Shown here: positions 11,281-21,378 of the stretch, one piece after another | Layout: the number at the start of each line of letters is the position of its first letter | Numbering within the stretch: position 1 is the stretch's first letter | NCBI RefSeq assembly: GCF_040954645.1 | Contig: NC_092811.1 | Span: forward strand, 125,298,411 to 125,362,410 | Direction: 5' to 3' | Length of the DNA stretch: 64,000 nt | DNA from: Diabrotica undecimpunctata | Taxonomy: Eukaryota > Arthropoda > Insecta > Coleoptera > Chrysomelidae | The notes under the pieces: generated by a model | What the model was told of the DNA's origin: nothing | The model's database searches: none | What the model saw: only the letters and a program-made list of their open reading frames with translations | Program-made: the position numbers and the translations under genes

Positions 11281-11296
11281 TTAACCCTTCAACGGC
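11281..11296 (+). repeat. piggyBac left end and TTAA
   Basis: TTAA followed by CCCTTCAACGGC. A subterminal block GGTAACGCTAGCCGGTTAGG lies about 140 bp further in (near 11427). Confidence 0.85.
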
Positions 11297-13777
11297 GAAA
11301 TTTATTTTTTGCAAAAAAGGAAAGGAAAAATCATAAATATTGGTCAAAACACTTTATTAAACATATTGGTACAAGTATTTTTCTCAAAATATATGTAATT
11401 TTAAAAAAAATAGTCGTTACGTTTTGGTAACGCTAGCCGGTTAGGGTATACAAAAAATTTTTGGACAAGAAAATTATCACTTTGGGCTGTGAAACATTAT
11501 ATTGCACTCTAGACATAATCCTACATCACATTTGACACACATAGTACGAATACTTGAGCTACAACCTTCTCCAGCACATCGACGCCTCTTATTATTGGGG
11601 ATGTTTATCAAAAAATGGTCTGTTCTGTCATATCTCAAGTTATCCGAAACCCTATTAAAAGATAAACTTGATTTAGCAGCCGCAGGTCTTCCAGCACCTT
11701 TTGAAGCCATGCCATATTTTATCAGATAGGCTTGAGCAATCTCTCGTCTGAATTCTAGTTGGGTAAGCTGTGTTTGATGTTTACACTTCTTGGATATACA
11801 CCAAGCATTGACTATAGCAGCTTCTAGTAACCAAGTAAAAATTGACCACCACCACTTCTTTCTACGAATTGAAATCCTGTATCTGGATATCTGCTGGTCC
11901 ATGAAGTCAGTGCCTCCCATAAATCGATTATATTCAGAAATCAGATAAGGTTGTGGTACTTGAATAATTTTTTTTTCGGCTCGAGAGTAGCGTTTTACTT
12001 GAGTGACTGGATTGACGCCATGACATGTAGATGCTACTGTCACTACATTATTATCCATCCACTTGACTAATATTATTGCATCTTCTTTGTCGATGACAGA
12101 TATCGTGTCTCCTCTTTTTTTCGATTTCGAAATAATACTTTGTTTAGGTAACTCACAACTTGTAGGAATTCTATTTTCCCTCATAGTTCCCGTACCATCA
12201 TACCCTCTTTGTTTCAAGGAATATAACAAATTAAAGCTTGTGAAGAGATTGTCGAAGTAAAATGTGAACGGGAGCTTTTTTATATCATCTGAAAATTCAT
12301 CTATCATGCAAAGTAGAGGAGCAGCACATTTTCCAAAATTGCTTTCATAAGTAGTGTTTGACTTTGGGTTTTTTCCTTGATATATATAAAAGTTCACCAA
12401 ATAACCAGAAGCAGAGTTTAGGCACCACATTTTATACCCAAATCTGATGGGCTTACCCCGAATAAACTGTTTACATGAATGCTTCCCAAAGTATTTGATC
12501 ATAGCCTCATCGTAATTCAAGTTCTGTTCAGGTATCCAGTTGTCAATAAAGCGGCGTTTCAAAAGGCCCATCAGTGGGCGTAGCTTTTACATTTTGTCAC
12601 CATGTACAGGCTGTGTGTTGTCGGCGCAAAAATATTTTAAAATTTGGCGAAACCGATCTCTTCTCATAGATTCAGTGACTAAAATATTTTTCATATCTTG
12701 TTTGGAATCCCAGTAAAAGTTCCTTCCAGGTAACTCATTATATCCTGTAACAATCATAATCCCAATTACACATTTCATTTCTTCGTTAGAAATGTTTTGG
12801 ACAAATTTATTGCAGTAAAGTGCGTATTTTCTTGATTCGGTCACAAGTAGTTCAATTATTTCGCTATCAACAAACATCTCGAATATATCTAAATAGTCCA
12901 TATCACTATATTTACTATAATCTGGTTTAGGAAAATACCTGCTCACACGTTCAAAGTCACCTTCAATCCAGGATATTTTTTCTGACCCAGGGCGGACGAT
13001 ATTTGACACTGGCTCCGATTCAGGTACATCGATAAAAGCTCTGACAGCACGAGGAGGGACGATTTCAGCTCCTGGTGTCAACTGTCGACCGCTTAAATTA
13101 TCTAGAAATCCGCCACCATCTTCATCACCAGAATCCTCATCGGTAAGGACATTCGCATCAGGAGGCTCGATGAATATTTCATGAACGTCCAGGTCTTCTT
13201 CATAAACCATTTGCAATGCTTCTTCCAGCGTAAACCCACGCCTAAAAGTAACAAATGAATATACTAGACAATTATTAATACATAAACAAGAGTCCTAGCT
13301 TTTCTGATCGCATATATACCACATACTCAACACGCAAGACATTTATACATGTACAATATTTTTTGTCTCCCTAAACCAGCTAGCGTTACCATACGGTAAC
13401 GCCAATATTTCTGAGGTTACATTATAGAACTTGAAATACTTTTATAACAAAATTTGGTCTAGAACTGAAGAATAACTATCTCTAAATACTCTTTTGTAAG
13501 TATTTTTCATAACAATTCAAAAAAGAAGTTTTAGTAATACTTACTCTAGACGGATGTCCATCTTTGGAAGCTTGTAACTGTTACCACAATTTTTAAAATT
13601 TGAATAAAACTGCCAAAAAGATTTTACGTTGACGTTGTACCCAACAATGTGTTCATTCACATACTAAAAGCGTGTTGACAAATAACCAACGCATTCCGAT
13701 GGAACCAAAAGCTGTGTTGCCACTTCTAAAATGAGGTTGTCTACCGTTACGATATGGTAACGCTAGCCGTTTAAGGG
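11285..13777 (-). mobile_element. piggyBac element, full-length with TTAA target duplication
   Basis: A 2493 bp element flanked on both sides by TTAA (11281-11284 and 13778-13781), the diagnostic piggyBac target duplication. Ends are CCCTTCAACGGC on the left and, read inward from the right, CCCTTAAACGGC, agreeing at 11 of 12 positions and beginning with the family's CCC. It contains one transposase gene on the minus strand. Its structure is otherwise complete and its coding frame is interrupted only once, so it is the best-preserved DNA transposon here. Confidence 0.92.
11477..13242 (-). pseudogene. piggyBac transposase with a single nonsense codon
   Basis: The minus strand reads continuously from RRGFTLEEALQMVYEEDLD (about 13242) to MFHSPK at 11477, broken only by an in-frame TAA at 12587-12589. 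N-terminal acidic region, then the dimerisation domain (YLDIFEMFVDSEIIELLVTE, IGIMIVTGYNELPGRNFYW). All three catalytic Asp contexts are present: [25 protein letters not shown] and [16 protein letters not shown]. The C-terminal cysteine domain reads [20 protein letters not shown] then LCLECN. The sequence upstream of the first residues, TTGTTACTTTTAG, looks like a splice acceptor, so a short 5' exon may lie toward 13700. One TAA replacing a sense codon suggests a young copy. The class resembles PGBD2/3-type insect elements. Confidence 0.88.
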
Positions 13778-13781
13778 TTAA
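13741..13781 (-). repeat. piggyBac right end with palindromic subterminal motif
   Basis: Read outward: CCGTTACGATATGGTAACG, then CTAGCCGTTTAAGGG, then TTAA. The CGTTAC-N-ATATGGTAACG core is nearly palindromic. It recurs near 11417 in the same orientation and near 13380 inverted (CTAGCGTTACCATACGGTAA). Confidence 0.8.
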
Positions 13782-13869
13782 GGGACCAAATATATTGGAT
13801 AAAACGAGAAGCTTCTGTCTTGGTCTAAATATTAACGAATGGAACTTAAAATATACAAAGTGTACAGAA

Positions 13870-14105
13870 TCCTCCTCCTCCTAAGTGCCTTCTCTGTTTG
13901 TGTTGACGATCAATATGGCAAATTTCTCTCTGTTCTGGGCTTGATGAATTAATTCATTTCCTTTTGTGTGGGTCCAATCTCTGATGTTTCGTAGCTAAGA
14001 TTTTTTCTTTCGTCCTATGCCCCTTTTACCTTCAATCTTGCCTTCTAATATTACTTGGAGCTGATCAAATTCCCTATGGCGCATTATGTGTCCTAGATAT
14101 GTACA
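13870..14105 (-). pseudogene. RTE-like 3' tail
   Basis: The minus strand gives YLGHIMRHREFDQLQVILEG, KIEGKRGIGRKKKS, then after a stop LRNIRDWTHTKGNELIHQA. This is the C-terminal end of the same RTE-type polyprotein seen elsewhere, 5'-truncated and ending in a CCTCCTCCTCCT (GAGGAGG) run at 13870. It lies just outside the piggyBac right end. Confidence 0.7.
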
Positions 14106-14200
14106 GAATCAGAATTTATTTTTTTATTTTTGTTTTTTTTAATCAATAAACCCATTAATACTTTTGTTGGTAATGATTCATTACATTTATAATATTTATA

Positions 14201-16195
14201 TCATCATCATCATCACTGGCTCGACAACCCTTTTTGGGTCTTGGCCTGTTCTAGGATTCTTCTCCATTCCGATCTGTTTCGTGCTTTTTTTCTCCAGTTT
14301 TTTATTTTTAAGGTTGTTATATCATTTTCTATTTGTTCTAAGTATCTCAGTTTCGGTCTTCCTCTTGTTCTTTTTCCTACTGGCATCTGTTTGAATATTT
14401 TGTTTGGTATTTCGCCTTCTTCCATTCTTTCTACATGTCCTATCCAACGCAGCCGTCCTATTTTGATGAATGTTATAATATCCGGATCCTGGTATATTTT
14501 GTATAGTTCAGAGTTGTATCGTCTTCGCCATATTCCGTTTTCTTTTGTGCCCTTATATATGTGTCGCAAGATTTTTCTTTGGAAGGTGGCTAACAACGTT
14601 TCCTCTCTTTTAGTAAGTGTCCAGGTTTCTGAGCCATATGTGAGTACCGGTCTTATTAGGGTTTTATATATTTGGCATTTTGTCTTTCTTGCGACGTTAT
14701 CTGATCTTAAAATTCTTTCATTGCTTTTATTAAGAATTCTCGGTTTATATTGTCATATGCGCTTTCAAAGTCTATGAAGAGATGATGGGTGTCGATGTTA
14801 TATTCACTTGTTTTTTCGAGGATCTGTCGCAGAACAAATATCTGGTCTATTGTTGACTTTTGTCTACAGAAGCCACTTTGGTATTTGCCAACTATTTTTT
14901 CAGCGTGTGGTCTAAGTCTTTCATAAATGACATTGGACATTATTTTGTATGCTGCATTCAGCAGCGTGATTCCACGGTAGTTTCCACATTCTAACTGATT
15001 TCCTTTTTTATGTAGTGGTACAATAATACCGCTATTCCACTCCGTTGGTAGCTGTTTATTCGACCATATCTTTGTTATCAATTCATGTATTGTTTTTTGT
15101 AGTGCGTCTCCTCCTTCCTTTAGTAACTCCGATGCTATTTGATCCGATCCCGGTGCTTTATTGTTCTTTAATTTTTCTACTGCTGCTCTAATCTCGGCTA
15201 TTGTTGGTGGAGTCTTTTCTCTGTTGTCTGCTTGGTCTAATGGTATGTCAGGGGTCGTCTCTCTCCGATCTCCTTCAAACTTTTCCGTAAAATGTTCTGT
15301 CCATCTACCTAGTATCTCTTGCTGTTCTGTCAATATATTACCTTCCTTATCTCTACACATCGTTGTTCTCGGTTTGAAGTCTTTTCTGCTTTTGTTTAGT
15401 CTCTGATAAAATTTTCTTGTCTCTGTTGATTTACTTAGTTCTTGTAGTTCTTGAAGTTCTTTGTTCATATATTCTCTCTTTTTTCTTCGGTGAGTTTTCT
15501 TTTCTTCTATGCGTAGTTGTTTATATTCTTCCTCTGCTTGTCGGGTTCTGTGCCCCTGTTGCATCAGTAAATATGCTCTGTTTTTTTTGTCTGTGATGAT
15601 CTGACATTCTTCGTCAAACCAGTCATTCGTTCTTGTTTTTCTTTCTCTACCTTTTATGCCTAGTACTTCTTTAGCTGCCCCTTTTATGATGTCTCTGCAT
15701 TCTTCCCACTCTTTATTTAGGTTTTTATGTGTTATTCTGTTTTCTAGTTTGTTGTTTATCTTTTCTTTATACTCTTTATTTTTGTTTGTTTCTTTGAGTC
15801 TTTCTACCTTGTATCGTTCATGTTTAGAACCTCTTTCCTTTTTGATGTTTGAAATTCTAGCCCTTACCCTACTTTCGACTAGGTAGTGATCAGAATCCGC
15901 ATTTGCCCCTCTTCTAGTGCGGACGTTTATTATATTCGATTGGTGTCTCGAGTCTACAATAACATGATCTATCATATTGTCTGTAAGTCCATCCGGGGAT
16001 TTCCAGGTACCTTTGTGTATATCTTTGAGAGCGAAGTATGTGCTGGCAATCACCATGTTAAGTGATCTTGCTAGGTTTATTAACCTATTGCCATTGTCAT
16101 TTGATTGCTCATGGAGACTGTGCCTACCTATTGGGGTTGGAATTGCTGTTCTTTTCCAACTTTGGCGTTTAGGTCTCCATAGATTATTTTTATAT
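14201..16195 (-). mobile_element. RTE-like retrotransposon with internal RT deletion
   Basis: A minus-strand copy. The 5' side begins inside the endonuclease (GDLNAKVG near 16180) and continues as a long open frame from 16056 to 14707. This covers the end of the endonuclease (MIDHVIVDS, ADSDHYLV), a basic linker, then RT fingers (NNKAPGSDQIASELLK, IIVPLHKKGNQLECGNYRG, YQSGFCRQKSTIDQIF, LFIDFESAYDNINREF). It then jumps to the C-terminal region at 14596-14213 (FQRKILRHIYKG, RLRWIGHVERM, GKRTRGRPKLRYL). The RT block with the catalytic YADD motif is missing, so the copy is dead although the remaining frame is long. The 3' end is a (TGA)n tract, seen as TCATCATCATCATCA at 14201-14215, typical of microsatellite-tailed RTE elements. 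Confidence 0.85.
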
Positions 16196-16221
16196 AATAT
16201 TTATATACTGTTTTATAATAT

Positions 16222-16560
16222 ACAGGGTGTTTCACTATTAATTGTAAATATTTTAACTGTAGATTCCCGGGTTTAAACTAGTAAGTTTCAACCCAAACCA
16301 ATTACATAAAATGTGGTTTTTACTGAGCCACAGCTTGTTTTATTTAAAAATATTTGTACCCAGTACTTTAAAACTATTTAACATATCCTTATTATACTTG
16401 GCAGAAAGTGTAGGTATTGTCCCCCAGTCCTCCTCTTTATTCCTTGAGCCCTTATCAGGTCGTCGTTTCAATGTTCATTTGGCGGGATAGGGTAAGGATA
16501 TCTTTATTGCGAAAGGAGTGAATATTTTTTGTATCCGTTTAGGATCGGTTGATCCTTTTC
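16222..16560. repeat. dispersed repeat beginning ACAGGGTG (family uncertain)
   Basis: Starting at ACAGGGTGTTTCACTATTAA, this non-coding block resembles a dispersed insect repeat I have seen in other genomes, including the later phrase TTCATTTGGCGGGATAGGG near 16474. No open frame supports a product. The ACAGGGTG start matches, in reverse, the CACCCTGTA end of the repeat near 62629. Confidence 0.4.
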
Positions 16561-17530
16561 AGGCTTGAGTTTGAATGTTTAGCAGATGTATAGCAGATCA
16601 AAAGCAAACAGTCCTAGAATACATTGGGGCATTAGCATTGTCTTCTGGTGGAGCGTCTTGGAGGCTGTCGAGATGGAGTCTCTATTCGAACCAGAGGTGA
16701 AAGGCTCGTCTGAATTTAGATGTTCTTTCCAGAGTGAATGTGTGTGTTTTTTGAGCTAGATGCGACAGAGTTGGGTCTCTAGTGAATATTATTCCTGTGT
16801 TATTCTCAAGCTTATACTCAGTCCCAAAATCAGTGTATTGCACTGTAATTTTGTGGTCGAGCGTGCTTGAAGATAGAGGCCCTCAGCTTACGAGAGTCAA
16901 CTTGTCACATTTTGCCCAGTGTGAGTGTGTGTGTGTGTTTAACCCAACAGTGACGGACGCTACCATTTCGGTGTTACTTGGCTCCGTCAATCACTTAGAT
17001 TTTCCCCGTCCGACCACAGACCCCGTGTTAAGTAACGGAGGCTGCAGTCGGACGGGAGTCCCGGTAATGAGGATGCCTCGGTAGTAGAAAGAGGACCCCT
17101 TTCACTGTTGGATTAGTGTGAGTGTGATTTGTGTGAATGTGTTATTAGTGTTGAACCGTGTTCCATTGTTCCTGCAAGCCGTTTGTGCGATTGCGACTAA
17201 CTTTAGAACTAGTGTATTGCACTATAATTCTGTTATTGATCGCTTTCGCTAACGGCCAGACCTAGTCGGAGTTCGATAAATGGTTGCAGCAACTGCCGGC
17301 TCAGGTGAGAAAATAGTTGCAGCTATTTTCTCAGGACGGACAGGTATCGTTGAGTAATGAGATTGGGAAACTGCAAAAAACCAATCTCCCCCTGTCCGGG
17401 GCGAGGAAAAGGAATTAGAGATTAGAGGTAGGTTCTTTAGGCTAGTGGAGTAGCCTCAAGGATGTCAGTATATTTTTTCGGAAGTTCGTCAATGCATGCC
17501 TGCATTAGGATGGACGGGATGTGAATTTTT
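16561..17530. other. GC-richer non-coding block, unknown
   Basis: Distinctly richer in G and C than its surroundings, with GTGTGTGTGTGT near 16929 and no frame that matches a family. The composition, and its place next to a Jockey-type relic, would suit a non-LTR 5' UTR or ORF1 remnant, but I cannot demonstrate that. The 100-residue plus frame at 16782-17084 shows no motif. Confidence 0.35.
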
Positions 17531-17539
17531 TTTAATTTT

Positions 17540-18122
17540 GGACTTCCGGGATTTTACGTGACCACGGAAAGAGCTTTTTGGTGTTCGAAGGGGGGCCGTT
17601 CATAGTTCTGAGTGTAAAGTTTCTGTTGAGAGATTTTATTCTCTTAATAATTGGGGTAATATTGGCTGTTTGATGGATTTCACGCGATAGGAAATACCAA
17701 CGTTTTCTGCAGGTGCTACGCAGAATTGCGAGCTTCGTAGCGATTAGCTTTCTCTTTTGTTAACGTTTTAGAAGGCAATATAAGTTTGACTTATACTCTA
17801 TAACGGGCCGAATGAATGTTTTGTAAGTGTGGATGAGAGTTTTGTGTGCGTTTTTCCGAATGTTTCTGTAAGTGGTACTAGGAGTCGGACTCGGTTTCAG
17901 GCACTATCTAAAGTTGCCTTTAGATCAGGTTCCCAGTTGAGTGTCCTAGTAAATAGGTCGCCCAAATAGGAAGCTGTTGGGCTAGTAGCGAGCCTTTGTT
18001 CCATCCGATACAGGGAGAATTGATCATCGCTATTGCGCATGCTTCCAGACGATGATGTAGGGCTGTGGAACCTAATTGTTTGTGTTTTTGCAGCGTTTAG
18101 ACTAACTCTCCACTTATTGCAC
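17540..18122 (-). pseudogene. Jockey-type RT, C-terminal part
   Basis: The minus strand gives CNKWRVSLNAAKTQTIRFHS, then DDQFSLY, TSPTASYLGDLFTRTLNWEP and DLKATLDSA. In shifted frames a connection and C-terminal region follows (RNRVRLLVPLTETFGK, LRSTCRKRWYFLSREI). This is the post-catalytic region of Jockey-clade RTs. The upstream catalytic part lies at 18800-19140, separated from it by an LTR-like insertion at 18123-18799. If the insertion is removed with no target duplication, the reading frame joins as RRMKCNKWRVSLN. Confidence 0.75.
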
Positions 18123-18799
18123 TGTTTTATATAAAACTTAAGAGGTCGCTGGTTAAATGATATTAGATAAATAGTTATAAAGTAAAAATGCGATATTTTG
18201 TTTGTGAATAAATTAGCGACAAAAGGCAAACACAACTGTCAGTAAATTAAGAAATTAACTGGTCTTACTCATTATTGATGTTTGTACAAAGAATATAGAC
18301 TTACCCCTTGAAATATTGATGTGTTCTTAGCCAGGGAAATCTCGTTGATACAGCGTCGGGGCGCCCGCCGCCGACGCTCGATGGCGAGAACCTATAACAC
18401 ACTAGGTCCGTTTGGTTCGCTGTCTGGGGATGAACTGTCTTGAGATTGCAGGTTAGAAAAGAACCTTCTGGCCGTTGGGTGGAAGAGGGTACATCAATAA
18501 ATCACCCTAGTGTATTGTGATTTTGAGTGGCGATAATTTAAGTTAATTGTGACTGTAATACGAAACCGTACACTTGTGTGCATCTTTGTGACACAGAATA
18601 CAAAAGAGAAGTCAAATTCTCCGTACTTAAAACATAATACATGAGATGGCCAGTTTAACAATTTTACGAAATAACAGGAAGCAATATATTTTACCAAAGT
18701 CGTTAGAATACAGTATTGAATTAGATAACATTACAGTACCGTAACAGAAAAATATTAAATGTAAAAATAAGAAATAAATAGTACATACTTTCCCAAACA
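18123..18799 (-). mobile_element. candidate solo LTR, copy 1
   Basis: A 677 bp repeat with termini TGTTTTATATAAAAC and CTTTCCCAAACA (TG...CA). It is homologous in inverted orientation to 19374-22575 with the PLE removed, including AAGAGGTCGCTGGTTAAATG, CACTAGGTCCGTTTGGTTCG and ACATACTTTCCCAAACA. It splits a Jockey-type RT. No ORF is present, which together with the TG/CA ends suggests a solo LTR; target duplications at this copy are not convincing (TGCAC versus TTCAT). Confidence 0.55.
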
Positions 18800-19140
18800 T
18801 TCATTCTTCGATACCGTTTAAAAGAGTTTGTGCTCTTCTAAAGCACAATAGCCGTTCGCTGTGGTAAGGAGGGCGGTGTCATCTACATATAGGTGCAGTT
18901 GGGTGTTTGGTATGTTTGGGTTTGAAATGTTACTGTTGTATGTGGTATACAACAAGGGTGCTCGCACTGAGCCTTGGGGGACTCCAGCACGTGGAGTGAA
19001 CAGGGTTGATATATGATCGCTTATTCTCACTCTGACATTTCGATTTATAATATAAAAGTGTATGATTTTTATGAACTGTAGGAATAGCCTAATGTCAATT
19101 AGCCTTCGAACTAGTCCGTCATACAGTTTTAATGTGAAGT
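18800..19140 (-). pseudogene. Jockey-type RT, catalytic part
   Basis: The minus frame contains LYDGLVRRLIDIRLFLQFIK, INRNVRVRISDHIS, then AGVPQGSVRAPLLYTTYNSN (RT motif B) and LHLYVDDTALLTTANG (motif C with both catalytic aspartates, YVDD). It runs directly into the LTR-like insert at 18799 and continues on the far side at 18122. The region up to 19371 adds no clear coding. Confidence 0.75.
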
Positions 19141-20061
19141 ATATTAATGCATTTTGTGTTAATTTGTTTGCTTGGAATCCATACTAAAATTCGGAGATGA
19201 TATTATGTGTTTCTTAAACAGCGTTAGGACACGGAACGGTTTGGTTTCGAGATGAAAGGATATCTGGCAACTGTCCGGGTAAAAGCAGTAATTGCAGCCA
19301 ATATAATTTTTTTCTAAATAAACCGTTTTTTCATTAAAACAGTCTATGATTCAATTTTTTCGCACAGTCCTGTTGTTTGGGAAAGTATGTGCTATTTCTT
19401 TTCATATTTTTACTATTAATATTTTTCTTTTAGTGTAGTATAATGTATTGTTCTGAAGCTATTTTCTTGTGGCATTTTAAATTAATTACTATTTAAATGG
19501 GAATAAGCCACAATTAAAGGTTAAAATACGTTTATTGACGTTTCAATTTCCACTTCGGAAATCGTTCTCAAAATACAAACATTAGTAAATTAAACAAATT
19601 TTGTTTTTTGTTACTTAGTGAAAAATTCTTCTAATAATTTAATTTTATCTGACTCATCTATATTGACAATTCAGACATACCTTATACATTTTAAAGTAGA
19701 CGACTTTAAAATGATATTGCCAATATTGTTGAGTTGCGTTCCTGGGACGACTTTACTTATAAGATAGTTCATTCGATTACATGAAATCAACTTTAACTTG
19801 AGAATATCCGTCAGAAAAGATCATAACATGTAATTCGTCTTTAAAAAGACAAATACATGCCATGATGACAGTAAAATTCTCCTGTTAGTGATTCCATAGT
19901 AAATTATGAGGGAAAAACCAGGAAAAAACCTCATAATACTATCCCGACATGGTAAGTATTTGATCGTGCATTTAGTTTACCTTCAATAAACACCAAATTC
20001 CGATTTTATATGTTTGTTATTTAAAAAACATAAATGATGTATTCTCTATATGTTACTGACT

Positions 20062-20617
20062 TACCAATACTGGTATTTTCCTTTTAATAACTTCCTCTTT
20101 CAATATGGGTAACCAGATCCTACTACATTCTGCCGAGGAATTTGAGACACAATTGGTCTCATTTAGCATAATTAGAGCCGCTTCTTTGATTTTTCTCTTT
20201 TTACCATCTGTTTCTTTTAGGACTATATTTGAATCATTTCATTGAACCCTATGTTCATTATCCCATGCGTGTTTACAGATTTGAGATCTATCAAATTCTC
20301 TATTTTTAATATAGGATTGATGTTCACTTATTCTAACATTTAATGGTCTTGATGTTTCACCTAAATAAAACTGATCGCATTCACAAGGTATTTTATAAAT
20401 GCAATTCTTTGTCCTTTCTTGTTCATTGTTAGGTTTGGTATTGGACAAAATAGATCTCAACGTGTTTGTTGTTTTGAATGTTGTTGAAATGTTGAATTTA
20501 TTTCCTATCCTTTTAAGCTTTTCCGATAATCCTTTTATGTATGGTATTGTTATTTTCCTCGTATTATTCCTTGCATATGCTGTAGGATCTCGTTCTAAGT
20601 TGTTTTGTTCTATTCGA
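20062..20617 (-). pseudogene. PLE GIY-YIG region, left palindrome arm
   Basis: The minus frame reads NNEQERTKNCIYKIPCECDQ, then FYLGETSRPLNVRISEHQSY and REFDRSQICKHAWDNEHRVQ, followed by a TGA stop in place of a tryptophan codon, then NDSNIVLKETDGKKRKIKEA up to KRKIPVLVSQ. This is the GIY-YIG endonuclease of a Penelope-like element with the CxC linker preserved (IPCECDQ). The right arm has lost that linker but keeps the tryptophan, so each arm carries its own damage. Confidence 0.85.
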
Positions 20618-20673
20618 ATTTAAATATTTAATATTTAAATTTCAAATTAAATCACAATATTAATATTAAAAAG

Positions 20674-21378
20674 GGAATTATTAAATCCTTATACGATAGA
20701 GCCAAAATTACTTGTTCTAACGAAAATTCGTTCTTGGAGGAAAAACATTTGTTAACATCTGTTTTATTAAAAAATGATTATCCTTTATCGTTTATAAATA
20801 AAGAATTTTCAACAATCGATCGAATAGAACAAAACAACTTAGAACGAGATTCCACAGCATATGCAAGGAATAATACGAGGAAAATAACAATACCATACAT
20901 AAAAGGATTATCGGAAAAGCTTAAAAGGATAGGAAATAAATTCAACATTTCAACAACATTCAAAACAACAAACACGTTGAGATCTATTTTGTCCAAAACC
21001 AAACCTAACAATGAACAAGAAAGGACAAAGAATTGCATTTATAAAATACCTTGTGTTTTTTTTTATTTAGGTGAGACATCAAGACCATTAAATGTTAGAA
21101 TAAGTGAACATCAATCCTATATTAAAAATAGAGAATTTGATAGATATCAAATCTGTAAACACGCATGGGATAATGAACATAGGGTTCAATGGAATGATTC
21201 AAATATAGTCCTAAAAGAAACAGATGGTAAAAAGAGAAAAATCAAAGAAGCGGCTCTAATTATGCTAAATGAGACCAATTGTGTCGCGAATTCCTCGGCA
21301 GAATGTAGTAGGATCTGGTTACCCATATTGAAAGAGGAAGTTATTAAAAGGAAAATACCAGTATTGGTAAGTCAGTAA
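20674..21378 (+). pseudogene. PLE RT thumb and GIY-YIG region, right palindrome arm
   Basis: The open frame starts upstream of the arm with LYDRAKITCSNENSFLEEKH, the C-terminal RT region. It then reads ITIPYIKGLSEKLKRIGNKF, CIYKIPC, YLGETSRPLNVRISEHQSYI and continues to VLVSQ. It is continuous to its natural stop, but the RT catalytic core is absent (5' truncation), and a small deletion replaces the CECDQ linker with VFF. It covers the DNA-binding linker and endonuclease only. Confidence 0.85.

Noticed and set aside
14164..14777. Hydrophobic plus-strand frames that look like membrane proteins
   Set aside because: They are antisense shadows of the minus-strand RTE coding sequence; lysine-rich coding read backwards gives Phe/Leu-rich frames.
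16782..17084. 100-residue plus frame in a GC-richer block
   Set aside because: No motif. Being open is expected from lower AT content, which gives fewer stop codons.
20399..21038. Phe/Leu-rich frames in the PLE palindrome
   Set aside because: Identical antisense frames appear in both arms because of the inverted duplication; the GIY-YIG frames are the real ones.
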